From assembly GCA_964023205.1 (NCBI GenBank), contig OZ026835.1, positions 2,125,053 through 2,189,052 of the forward strand: a DNA stretch of 64,000 nt, read 5' to 3'. Positions within the stretch are counted from its first letter, which is position 1. Each line of letters begins with the position of its first letter. The stretch is from Lutraria lutraria. Taxonomy: Eukaryota > Mollusca > Bivalvia > Venerida > Mactridae. Under the pieces are notes generated by a model. The model saw only the letters and a program-made list of their open reading frames with translations. It had not been told where the DNA came from and did no database searches. Of this stretch, positions 9,141 to 17,500 are shown in pieces. The position numbers were made by a program, and so were the translations under genes.

Positions 9141-10214
9141 TCAAACGAGATGGGATTCGGGAATCCAACTGTCAAATTTCGAAGGATAACCTTTCCAATG
9201 CACTTTAATTTCTCGTCTTCCGTCTACCTTACTCTGGCGATGTGCGAGCACTGATTCAATTTCATAGATAGCATCATCTTTTATAACCTGTACTTCAGAG
9301 AAATAAAACGAACCTAATATGGGTTCTCCGTCTAAATCAGTCAATTTCACAGTAGCAGGAGAGGTCTTTTTGACTTGGATCACTTTAAACAGTTCAGTGG
9401 TCCAGTTGGGTAGATAACCTTTATCAAATGTACGTTTTGTTTTATTGATACGAACAATATCTCCCACATGAAGGGTCGTCGACGCTTTTTTTCTTGATTT
9501 TCCATACAAGGTCAAGGCCACTTGAGATTCGTTATTCTCATTTACGGATACGGGTGCCATTTGTATACTACGATGAACACGATGATTATAGGCATGCACG
9601 AGATCAGACAATACCTGAATATACCTTCGTGTTTTATGATGCGTAAAGTATTTCCACATACGTGATTTTAAGGTCCGTTGAAAACGTTGCACTATACTAG
9701 CCTTCGTTTCTGGGTTTTCAGTCGTAAAATAATGAATCCCTACTTTGTCTAAAAACTGTTGAAACCTTTGATTCTTGAATTCTGTTCCTTTATCGGTTTG
9801 CAACGCTTTAGGTTGTCTCGTTTTAAGAATAGAGCGAAACGCTTCCACCAATGTGAGCCCCGTTTTATCCTTGAGGGGAACGACCCAAGCATATTTTGAA
9901 AACACGTCAATGACACACAACAAATATCGATAAGGGGTGTTGTACTGAGCCAAGGATTGCATGTCTGCCAAATCAGCTTGCCATTGATGATCAATACCAC
10001 CCACAATCGTTTTCCGTCTCGAGAATGCCCTACGGATAGGTTTGTGCAGGGTATAGGTCTTTTGCCCCTTCAACCAGGATCGCACTTGACTTGGGGTAAT
10101 GGATTTCAGTTGAGTTCGAGCTGCTGTAGTAAGACGTTCTACCCCACCAAAACCAGCCGGATGATGGGGATCATAATAAATCTGATGTAACAGACTGTCT
10201 ACCTTTTTGTTCAT
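9141..10214 (-). CDS. INT: Chromodomain integrase of the Polinton (rve fold), catalytic Glu replaced by Gln
   Basis: 357 aa from the ATG at 10214, which lies 5 nt after the stop of the preceding gene. An ATG at 10235 is also in frame. The N-terminus SLLHQIYYDPHHPAGFGG is the standard Polinton INT start. The RNase H-like core follows: Asp81 in WQADLADM, Asp141 in LQTDKGTEF, and then KASIVQRF, where the third catalytic residue should be. Polinton integrases have Glu at that place (SIVER), 34 residues after the second Asp. Here codon 176 (9687-9689) is CAA, Gln, one base from GAA. The C-terminal chromodomain (about 315-355) is complete, with YEIESVLAHR, IKVHWKGY and FDSWIPE. The protein is otherwise undamaged. 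If the base is real, strand transfer by this copy should fail. Confidence 0.93.
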   Translation of the reverse strand: MNKKVDSLLHQIYYDPHHPAGFGGVERLTTAARTQLKSITPSQVRSWLKGQKTYTLHKPIRRAFSRRKTIVGGIDHQWQADLADMQSLAQYNTPYRYLLCVIDVFSKYAWVVPLKDKTGLTLVEAFRSILKTRQPKALQTDKGTEFKNQRFQQFLDKVGIHYFTTENPETKASIVQRFQRTLKSRMWKYFTHHKTRRYIQVLSDLVHAYNHRVHRSIQMAPVSVNENNESQVALTLYGKSRKKASTTLHVGDIVRINKTKRTFDKGYLPNWTTELFKVIQVKKTSPATVKLTDLDGEPILGSFYFSEVQVIKDDAIYEIESVLAHRQSKVDGRREIKVHWKGYPSKFDSWIPESHLV

Positions 10215-10219
10215 GTTGT

Positions 10220-10954
10220 CTAGTAGGCTTCCCACTTAGGTTCTGCTTTCATCTGTTTGACAGGTTTACTGATAGGTTCTGCTTTCATCCGTGAAGGTGA
10301 ACGAGGCTCAACAAAACTATCAAAGAATTCATCATCTTCCTCCGAGTCGTCTGCTTTTTGTATCCATGACCATCTCCGTTTATTTCCTATCACTTCTTGT
10401 GGTACATTGACATCTCTTAGTCCACTAGAAAACTGTTCCCATCCTCTAGGCTCCGACCCTTTTCTATGACGTATGACATCATTGACCAAATCAATAATGT
10501 TGGATCCTTGTATTGGTTTTCCATGGTATTCCAACATCCCATGATCATTCCATGACATGTGGGGATGATTTTGTAGAAAGTGTAATAAAAGCTGAGTTTT
10601 TCGACGCATGGTAGTAGGAACACTTTCAAGAATCCGATCCGTCAATGTAGCAGGAGCCGCTTGTGCCCCTTGTGCACCTTGAGCAGCTGGAACAACCGGT
10701 GCAACTGGTGCAGCCAGAGTAGCCGGTTCACGTGCTTTTTGATGAGACAGTTGAAACTTTTGCAAGACTTGCCCATAGTGTTGTGCTTTTTCTGATTCAG
10801 ACAACGATTCATTTTGTAATACGTTTCCCATTTGTTTCTGTAAATCGGATGTTTGACTGACTTGAGGGGGAGGAGGTAAACGTGGTCGTTGTTCTGTTTT
10901 CCATCGATTCATCTCTTCTAGCATTTTGAATGGGACGATAGCCATTTTCTTCAT
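10220..10954 (-). CDS. Polinton-associated conserved protein of unknown function
   Basis: 244 aa. It begins MKKMAIVPFKMLEEMNRW, a start shared by a widespread uncharacterised Polinton protein in invertebrate genomes (recognition of pattern). The middle is low-complexity Ala/Pro/Gln/Gly (about 75-103). A conserved-looking globular block follows at about 105-165: ILESVP, LLLHFLQNHPHMSWN, then YHGKPIQGSNIIDLVNDVIR. The C-terminus is acidic (DDSEEDDEFFDSF), with a repeated MKAEP motif. It starts in an ATGA overlap with the gene upstream (10951-10954), and the integrase follows within 5 nt. A DNA- or capsid-associated role is possible but unproven. Confidence 0.8.
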   Translation of the reverse strand: MKKMAIVPFKMLEEMNRWKTEQRPRLPPPPQVSQTSDLQKQMGNVLQNESLSESEKAQHYGQVLQKFQLSHQKAREPATLAAPVAPVVPAAQGAQGAQAAPATLTDRILESVPTTMRRKTQLLLHFLQNHPHMSWNDHGMLEYHGKPIQGSNIIDLVNDVIRHRKGSEPRGWEQFSSGLRDVNVPQEVIGNKRRWSWIQKADDSEEDDEFFDSFVEPRSPSRMKAEPISKPVKQMKAEPKWEAY

Positions 10955-11322
10955 AGCTTTTTCACCAGTGTGACAACACCTCCACTGAGTGCTCCTGCAG
11001 CAACAGCTTTAGCAATGATTGGAGCAAGAGCTAGTAATGGAAATAATCCTCCTTTTTGATTCAACACACGTTTCTTTTTTTGAATGGATACTCTTTTATC
11101 TGCTAAAGTGCGGAGATGTTGACGCTTGGACTTCAACCTTTGCTTTTGAGAGGGGGATAAGGCAACATTGCCTTTTAAAACATTCTGACAGCATTCTGCC
11201 ACACATTGAATCATTTCTTTAGATGCTCCATGTATCATCTTTCTTCTTAACCCATCTGGGGCTTGAGTTAAACCCAAAACCAGATGTCCGTATTTATGCA
11301 GGAGTGGTCGCTTTGGTGCCAT
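10951..11322 (-). CDS. Small helical/basic Polinton protein with hydrophobic tail
   Basis: 123 aa starting MAPKRPLLHKYGHLVLGL. A helical region with four Cys is followed by a basic stretch (about 60-92, KQRLKSKRQHLRTL). A KGGLFPLLALAP motif and a hydrophobic Ala/Gly-rich tail then end in VKKL. The part from about residue 48 to the GG motif aligns by eye with residues 43-95 of the protein encoded at 11361-12482, so the two are probably diverged duplicates. A minor virion protein is likely from context. TATAAAAG lies 36 bp upstream (11358-11365, minus). The gene ends in an ATGA overlap with its neighbour. Confidence 0.75.
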   Translation of the reverse strand: MAPKRPLLHKYGHLVLGLTQAPDGLRRKMIHGASKEMIQCVAECCQNVLKGNVALSPSQKQRLKSKRQHLRTLADKRVSIQKKKRVLNQKGGLFPLLALAPIIAKAVAAGALSGGVVTLVKKL

Positions 11323-11357
11323 TATGTCAAATAATACCTGTTTTTACTTCTTCACAG

Positions 11358-11365
11358 CTTTTATA
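11358..11365 (-). promoter_or_regulatory. TATA box for the gene cluster starting at 11322
   Basis: Minus-strand TATAAAAG, 36 bp before the ATG at 11322. It lies in the short gap after the stop of the core-like protein gene. The spacing implies a leader of only a few nucleotides. Confidence 0.5.
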
Positions 11366-12482
11366 CTAAAGCATCAAAGGCTTGTCTTGAAGCTGGATTC
11401 ATAGGGCCCTGTCTCATCAGGTGAATACGATGTCTCAAAAGGGGTTTCAAGACAGCCTGTCTTGATAAGGTAGATAAGGATAGGGGTGAAAAACGGCACA
11501 ATGGAGTGTCTGGTGAACTTCTTGAACTGGGAGATGATCTACTGGATGAACTGTGAGATGATCTGCTGGATGAGCTCAAACTCCTAGGTGTGCTAAAACT
11601 ACTTGACCCACTGCTTGAATAACTGCTTGGTCCACTTCTAGATAAACTGCTTGAATAACTGCTTGGTCCACTTCTAGATAAACTGCTTGGTCCATTTCTT
11701 GATGAACTGCTTGGCCCACTTCTAGATAAACTACTTGGTCGACTTCTTGATAAACTTCTTGAACTTCTAGATGAACTGTTTGATCCACTTCTTGATAAAC
11801 TTCTAGATGAACTTCTTAAACTTTTAGGTGTGCTAAAACTGTTTGATCCACTTCTAGAAGAATTTTGAGATGAGCTTTTAGATGAATTTCTAGATGAGCT
11901 AAAGTTCAAACTACTCACAGGACTAATAGGAGACCATTGTAACTTACTGATTGGAGTTACAGCCATAGAGGGTGTTGAAGTGGTTTGCTTTCGACGACGG
12001 AGAGTAATAAAACGTTCATTGATCTTGGCAGGCGATTTTCTAGCTTTTTTAGCTGGAGCTTTTCTAGGTTTTCTTGCTCTTTTAGCTGGAGATTTTCTAG
12101 GTTTTCTAGCAGGCGCTTTTCTGGCTTTTTTAGCTGGAGATTTTACAAATTTACGAATCGTCTTTTGACCATTCCATCGGAGTAAACTTCGTATCATGAC
12201 TCCACCAAGAAATCCACCTCCTCCTGGTTTCAATATGAGTTGACGTTTAGTATCCATGTCCACTTGATCATCTCCCAGCTGCTCTAATTCATGCTGATGT
12301 TTTTGCATAAAGTTTTGTGTTTGTTTAGGTAGCACAATTTTCTTTTTTAAAATCACCTTTGCTGCTAAGGTGAACCACTTGAGCATTTCTTTTAATCCAG
12401 ACCGTAGCATTTGCTCCCGTACAGTAGGGTCTCGTTCCTGACCCAAATGTTCTAACGATTGAGCTATGGCTGTGGCTGACAT
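11361..12482 (-). CDS. Histone H1-like/Ser-rich basic core protein
   Basis: 373 aa. Residues 1-95 are helical and end in a GGGGFLGG motif. They resemble the neighbouring protein at 10951-11322. Residues 110-153 are a Lys/Ala/Pro/Arg tract of repeated SPAKKARK- and APARKPRK-type units, like histone H1 tails and viral DNA-condensing proteins. Residues about 185-340 are an Arg/Ser array, SLSRSGPSS-type repeats, resembling SR or protamine-like domains and many potential phosphorylation sites. The C-terminus (about 345-373) is again ordinary. The likely role is packaging DNA in the particle, possibly regulated by phosphorylation of the Ser array. The repeats should be prone to length change between copies. 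TATATATAAA lies 34 bp upstream. Confidence 0.8.
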   Translation of the reverse strand: MSATAIAQSLEHLGQERDPTVREQMLRSGLKEMLKWFTLAAKVILKKKIVLPKQTQNFMQKHQHELEQLGDDQVDMDTKRQLILKPGGGGFLGGVMIRSLLRWNGQKTIRKFVKSPAKKARKAPARKPRKSPAKRARKPRKAPAKKARKSPAKINERFITLRRRKQTTSTPSMAVTPISKLQWSPISPVSSLNFSSSRNSSKSSSQNSSRSGSNSFSTPKSLRSSSRSLSRSGSNSSSRSSRSLSRSRPSSLSRSGPSSSSRNGPSSLSRSGPSSYSSSLSRSGPSSYSSSGSSSFSTPRSLSSSSRSSHSSSSRSSPSSRSSPDTPLCRFSPLSLSTLSRQAVLKPLLRHRIHLMRQGPMNPASRQAFDALV

Positions 12483-12515
12483 GATGACTGAATGATCTTA
12501 TATGAGTAAACGATG

Positions 12516-12525
12516 TTTATATATA
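12516..12525 (-). promoter_or_regulatory. TATA box for the core-like protein gene, overlapping the ATPase stop
   Basis: Minus-strand TATATATAAA covers the TAA stop of the ATPase gene (12517-12519) and lies 34 bp before the ATG at 12482. The same TATA-to-ATG distance is found at PolB, CCHC, 11322 and 20522, which supports it as a real promoter. Confidence 0.5.
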
Positions 12526-13158
12526 CACAACTGGCCCACGTTTTTCTCCAGTGATCCAGTGATGAAAAATATCTGTTCTTAACCGATAACTGTCTGGTGT
12601 TTGAGGGTGAAAGTCAATCACTAAATACCCATGAGGTGTAGAGATAGCATCTTGATAAGCGGGTAACAAGTGTGGCAATTGAATTTGATTCGCCAACACT
12701 TTGATTTGTCCTTTATCTCTTGTGTTTTGAAATAAGATCATGTAATGTGCATTTAAACTCAGGGTACGACTGGCTTTCGATTGTTGAAACATGTTTTGTG
12801 TAATGTAGATCACACTAGCATTACGATGGTGACCTTTTCGTGTAAACCATAATTTGATTTTCTCTTCATCTTTATCACCAAGCATGTCATCAAATATAAT
12901 TAAATAAGGAATGGATGTATCCTCTACTATCTCTTCATCCTCGTCAGGTATCCCCTGTATGAACCGAATACTAGGTTCTTGTAATTGTGCATAGGCTACT
13001 TGCCATTCTTTGTAACACCATACAATACGCTCTGGTACTACTTGAAACAAATCTGATTTGTATTCCAACACCTTTTTTACAAATTCTGTTTTACCAGAGC
13101 CACTAGGGCCTGCGATAAACATATTGCAAGGATGCTTAAAAAGTAAACTGGACTCCAT
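12517..13158 (-). CDS. ATP: Packaging ATPase of the FtsK/HerA (A32-like) family
   Basis: 213 aa. The Walker A motif is GPSGSGKT at 17-24. Walker B is YLIIFDDM at 85-92. A VIYITQN segment at 116-122 holds the polar sensor residue typical of this P-loop family. A QxxxP/LP-rich region and a DFHP motif follow. The size fits Polinton and virophage packaging ATPases, which translocate genome DNA into preformed capsids. The ORF starts 41 nt after an AATAAA that ends the upstream gene group, so it probably begins its own transcript. The upstream region has no clear TATA box. No key residue is missing. Confidence 0.93.
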   Translation of the reverse strand: MESSLLFKHPCNMFIAGPSGSGKTEFVKKVLEYKSDLFQVVPERIVWCYKEWQVAYAQLQEPSIRFIQGIPDEDEEIVEDTSIPYLIIFDDMLGDKDEEKIKLWFTRKGHHRNASVIYITQNMFQQSKASRTLSLNAHYMILFQNTRDKGQIKVLANQIQLPHLLPAYQDAISTPHGYLVIDFHPQTPDSYRLRTDIFHHWITGEKRGPVVYI

Positions 13159-13198
13159 GACGTGAAAATCACAACTAACACTATTGGAAGAAAAACAT

Positions 13199-13208
13199 TT
13201 TATTTATT
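13199..13208 (-). terminator. Overlapping poly(A) signals for the 14448-13221 gene group
   Basis: Two overlapping AATAAA signals on the minus strand, 12-22 nt after the stop of the gene at 13221-13565 and 40 nt before the ATPase start. They separate two transcription units. Confidence 0.6.
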
Positions 13209-13220
13209 TGTGTAACAAGT

Positions 13221-13565
13221 TTATGTATGAGTACAAGAATAATCACAACAAGAACAACACATGTCATGTAAGGGTAACAACAGTTTGTCAGAAAATTCAA
13301 ACACACATTCTGAATGTCCAAATTGACTCAGAAATGTTAACACAGAGTCATTGTTCACCACCTGTTTGAACCAATCCGTTTCACTCAAGTCCATGGGTAC
13401 TGATTGTTTATAAAATGAATTCATCACATGAAGTCCATGTTTCATTTCTTCAAACATGTCTGGTGTACTCAACTGTTGTCGAATCCATTCCAGAGAATGA
13501 TGACCTTCAGGTATCTTCATACGATAAGCAAATACCAATGCTTTTCTCAACAGGGTATGGTTCAT
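13221..13565 (-). CDS. Unknown Polinton protein, paralogue of the next upstream gene
   Basis: 114 aa from the ATG at 13565 (MNHTLLRKALV), chosen because it overlaps the preceding stop as ATGA, as at other junctions in this element. An ATG at 13583 is possible. The region with PDMFEEMKHGLHVMNSF, then MDLSETDWFKQVVNNDSVL, matches the corresponding order in the gene at 13562-13849 (helix, MDL/LDL, DW, xxND). The two are therefore probably an ancient duplication. The C-terminus ends in a Cys cluster, CCSCCDYSC. The family is not recognised and no enzyme motif is visible. It ends the three-gene unit before the poly(A) signals. Confidence 0.65.
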   Translation of the reverse strand: MNHTLLRKALVFAYRMKIPEGHHSLEWIRQQLSTPDMFEEMKHGLHVMNSFYKQSVPMDLSETDWFKQVVNNDSVLTFLSQFGHSECVFEFSDKLLLPLHDMCCSCCDYSCTHT

Positions 13566-13849
13566 AATATCAAACTGTTCCATTCCTGAATCGTGTGAAT
13601 CACTCTATCGTTACATACATAAGTATTCCAATCGTCTCGATGGATAGCTTTCAAGTCTAAGTGTGCACTGATCATAGCATCACGAATCATCTGTCTAAAT
13701 AGTTCAAACGTGTGAGGATTCAGAATCCACGCGCGAATGTCCTTGACCTTGACAAGGTCATCTTGTACAATACTGTATAACGTATCCGTATACAGCTCAA
13801 AGTCCAAAATGTAATATAAACTTATAAATCGTCTAGATGGTTTAACCAT
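13562..13849 (-). CDS. Unknown Polinton protein, paralogue of the downstream gene
   Basis: 95 aa from the ATG at 13849 (MVKPSRRFISLYY), which lies 27 nt inside the preceding gene. An ATG at 13870 would add 7 residues. The C-terminal half (TFELFRQMIRDAMISAHLDL, then HRDDWNTYVCNDRVI) matches the layout of the neighbour at 13221-13565. The central segment is β/helix mixed, with several Tyr. Function is unknown. Tight overlaps on both sides indicate co-expression with its neighbours. Confidence 0.65.
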   Translation of the reverse strand: MVKPSRRFISLYYILDFELYTDTLYSIVQDDLVKVKDIRAWILNPHTFELFRQMIRDAMISAHLDLKAIHRDDWNTYVCNDRVIHTIQEWNSLIL

Positions 13850-14448
13850 AATTGAATATTTCCTGAACAAATCACTATTCTAGGTCGATTCGCATGAACG
13901 GCTTCAATCTCGTCTTTGACTTCTCTTAAGCGATGCCTTAATTTATAGAACACGGCACGATACTGTAGAATATGAATAACATGAGTGAACGGTACCTGTC
14001 TCTTAAATACCATGATACCACGTATTTTAAACTGTGAATACGGACGCCATCCGGGGTGAGATCTCCCATTGTCCTCTTCAGCCATACTGAACCATATCAC
14101 ATTGGGGGTAGAACGAAAATTGTTAGCTAAGGCAGATACGTCGCTCAAATTAGCATCGTGGATTAAAAAATCCCATGTCGTAGATAACATACGATCTAAG
14201 CTTTGTTGTACCACATTCAGTTTTCGTAGAATCGGTAATTTTTGGTTGAATGACAAGTCCTGGCGATCACCTACATCCTTCAACAGTCTCTCTATCCGTC
14301 GATGATTTGTATGTTGTAAGCTATGTATAGCATTATGAGTAGCCCATGTGTGCACTAACTCCATCTTCCATGTTTTAGCGTTAGCCCATATGACATAACG
14401 ATAAATTTTAAGTCTCAGCTCTATCGGTAGTAAGGGTATCCAATCCAT
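13822..14448 (-). CDS. Unknown Polinton protein with N-terminal F-box-like motif
   Basis: 208 aa. Residues 5-20 read PLLPIELRLKIYRYVI, which fits the F-box core (LPxExxxKIxxxx) that binds Skp1 in SCF ubiquitin ligases. The rest is not a known substrate-binding repeat: it is helical, with a Trp- and Arg-rich middle (IRGIMVFKRQVPFTHVI). If the F-box is real, the protein could redirect host ubiquitination. That is inference from a short motif. It is the first gene after PolB. A direct repeat, AGGTCAAGGTCA, lies about 60 bp upstream at 14505-14516. It overlaps the next gene by 28 nt. Confidence 0.65.
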   Translation of the reverse strand: MDWIPLLPIELRLKIYRYVIWANAKTWKMELVHTWATHNAIHSLQHTNHRRIERLLKDVGDRQDLSFNQKLPILRKLNVVQQSLDRMLSTTWDFLIHDANLSDVSALANNFRSTPNVIWFSMAEEDNGRSHPGWRPYSQFKIRGIMVFKRQVPFTHVIHILQYRAVFYKLRHRLREVKDEIEAVHANRPRIVICSGNIQLWLNHLDDL

Positions 14449-14513
14449 GTCTTTATGAATAATGACTTTTAGATGACTTGTTCTAGGCCAAAAGGTATCC
14501 TAAAAGGTCAAGG

Positions 14514-17500
14514 TCAGTCATGTAGATAACCATAAGGCACAGTCATATGATTCTCGACCACAATACGTTTGGTATATACCGAACGAAATGTTTTGACTTG
14601 TTTCTCACTGGTCACGGTTCTGTCCTTATGACGTTTAATCCGAGAAGCATATTCAACTACGGTCGAATAATGGTGTCTGTCTTTCACACAATCCACCATC
14701 GTATTGAAATTCACTTGTTGAGTGGCATTGTAGTCTAACGTAATGCCTTTCACTTTGCATTTTTGATGGAGTTCACCGTTTTCAATGTATTCATAGCCAT
14801 AGTTCTTTGGACCTAAAGCGACATATCTCACAATACGACCCTTTGGTACCTCATCTGTCCATTTTCCCAATCGACTGGAGATAATAGGAACATTATAGCC
14901 ATCAGGGTCATGAATGTACATACAACTGTCTGTGTCAAAATACAGTACTCTCTTTCCTAGAGGTTCAAGCACTTTGTACAGTTCTAATCGAGCATAAGCC
15001 GTCACAAATGAAGCCACCACAGGATTGGCTGATGAATGAGGGTCTGCTTTGTCCGATTCATCAGTATAATTCATTAACATGAATTCATCATGATCAAAAC
15101 ACTCTGCATATTTCACAGACTTTTTAGGATCGTTCAGTATTCCGTAGAACTGGTCCAATCGATGAACATACTCTGTTTTAGGCAAGAGGTTAGTTTGAGC
15201 ATTTTTACCCCAGAGACAATTCAGCATGGTTTTGGCAAAAGCTCGTTTTCCTGGATTTTTCTCCACCTGTTGCAAACGAATTCCTTCTGCTTCAAAATAA
15301 TCCTGTTTAAATTTATCTTGAGCCTCTTCCGTATCCACCCCTGGAGGATATCCACTAGCCTCTTGTTTCATTTTCAAATATTTGTCAATGTATTGCCGAT
15401 AGACGTCCGTACTCCATTCATCCCAGTGCCATACATGATACACTTTTGATACTTGATAGCCTAAAGCAATAGCTTTAGCCAATTCAACATGAGTCCATGT
15501 GCCATACAAGAACCGTTCATACGATGAATGTGTACAATAATCCATCTCCTTCTCAGCACAGGTACGGCATAGCGTAAACACCATTTTACTATTACAGTGT
15601 ATGGGTAAGACAGGCATCCATAAATCTTGCGGGGGTAGAACACGGCATTTAATCAGTCCTTTGTATTTCTCAATATGCTGTTGATCAATTTGTTCTTGAC
15701 TCATGATCACTGGATGGCCTATCGGATAAGCCCTGTACTTGTTCACATACGGATAGAGAGAACAAATATCCACATATTTGATTTCTTGATCGCTGTCTAC
15801 TTCATGATACAGTCGGATGGCATTCGTACGACCTCCGAACAAAGCTTCCCTGGGTTGAATCGGGTCTTGACCATGATAGAATCGTTCCACTCTTGTCTTA
15901 TAGGCAGGATCCTTTTGACAACGCTGATCAAATTCACATTCCCACATGACCACAACAGGATACCCCTGTTCTTTCAAAGACTCCAGTCGTTTATACGTAT
16001 CGTGATAGGCCTGTTGCATGGTTCTCAAAGTATACGGATTGATGGTACTTCGGTTAGGAAAACAGGTGGGGCATCCATGGTACCAACATCCCATGAATTC
16101 ATACACGGTGTTGGTCTCTTGACAATAGCCATCCACGTAATAAGGTCCAATTTTGACTTCGCCTTTGTTATTCAAGGCATGCCGAATATGTATCTCTTCG
16201 GTGACAGCCATCATTTGTAGCCAACGTATGCCTTTCATGGAATACCGGGTTTTATTGGGATACCCGGCATCCGAAATCACGGCTAAACTATGAGGTGGCA
16301 TGGAATTTTTGCGCCAGGCTTTGTTACACACTTGAGCTAATGTGGTAGCTTCAGTAAATGGATCTATTTGATCACTGTCCAATAATTGTTGACGAAATTC
16401 TCCACACCCGCGTATTAAAATGTCCACATCCGATTGACAGTATTTCTCCATTTCCTTTTGAAAATCAAATACGTCTCCTTTTCTTTCATTGTACCAGGTT
16501 AAAAACTCTTCACGTCGCTCTGTTTTCATACTATCCGGTTTGTAAAAGTGTAGCGGCAAATAAGGTCCCACATAATCTTGATACGCCAAGGTGTTTGCAT
16601 AGAATGGAAACCATCCTTTGGCTAACTCGGTCAGTCCAAATGTATTGGGAAAATAGGAGAGAGGCATACTCAGGAAACTGAGGGAGTCAATCATGCGTAT
16701 TCCATGCACTCTCAATTGAATGATTTTACTGCCATTCATAATCAACTGGGGTTTCGCCGTCCCCTGAGTAACCACATATCTAAGAATAAACTGAGCGTCA
16801 TAGCCTTGAGCATTGTGGGCTATCACTGTCGATCCTCGATGGGTAGGGAGGAATAGCCAAGTACAGAATTGTTGTAACGTATTTTCACCACGGAATGTCA
16901 TTTGTCTGGCTTCATTCACCCCTTCACAATACTCACATGGAGCTTTCACTGACTTACACATACAGTCACCACAAGCACGTTGAGCCACACAAAAATTAGG
17001 GATATGTTCTCCAGAATCAAAACGACATTCAAAATCAAAAAAGATGAATGGTACTTCTGGTTGTTTTCTATCGGGTGGTTCATACGTTGGAATGTAACAG
17101 TCATGATCTGGTCCTACTATGGCTTTACAACACCTGCATTTCTTTGTCCCTGGGCAAACATGATTCCGTTTCGTTCCAAGCACCTTTTGCCCACATTTCT
17201 TACAATTCCATACGGATTCACAAATGGTTTTACGTTGTTTTCCCGTTTTAGTTTTATGATTGTCAAAACATGCCTGACTCTGGAATAGGCGATGACAATC
17301 CGGACATCTTATAGATTGGCCTGCTGGGCACAGGGTGTGAGCATAACACTGACAAATATGGCTACACTGGTGTCCTTCACGGTGATCATAACTGATATCG
17401 CACCATTCACAATAATAACTCCGCCCGAGAAATCCGGTAATGGATACGATACAGTCATAATGATTATCATGGTGAAAGATATGAATCACACGACTTTTTT

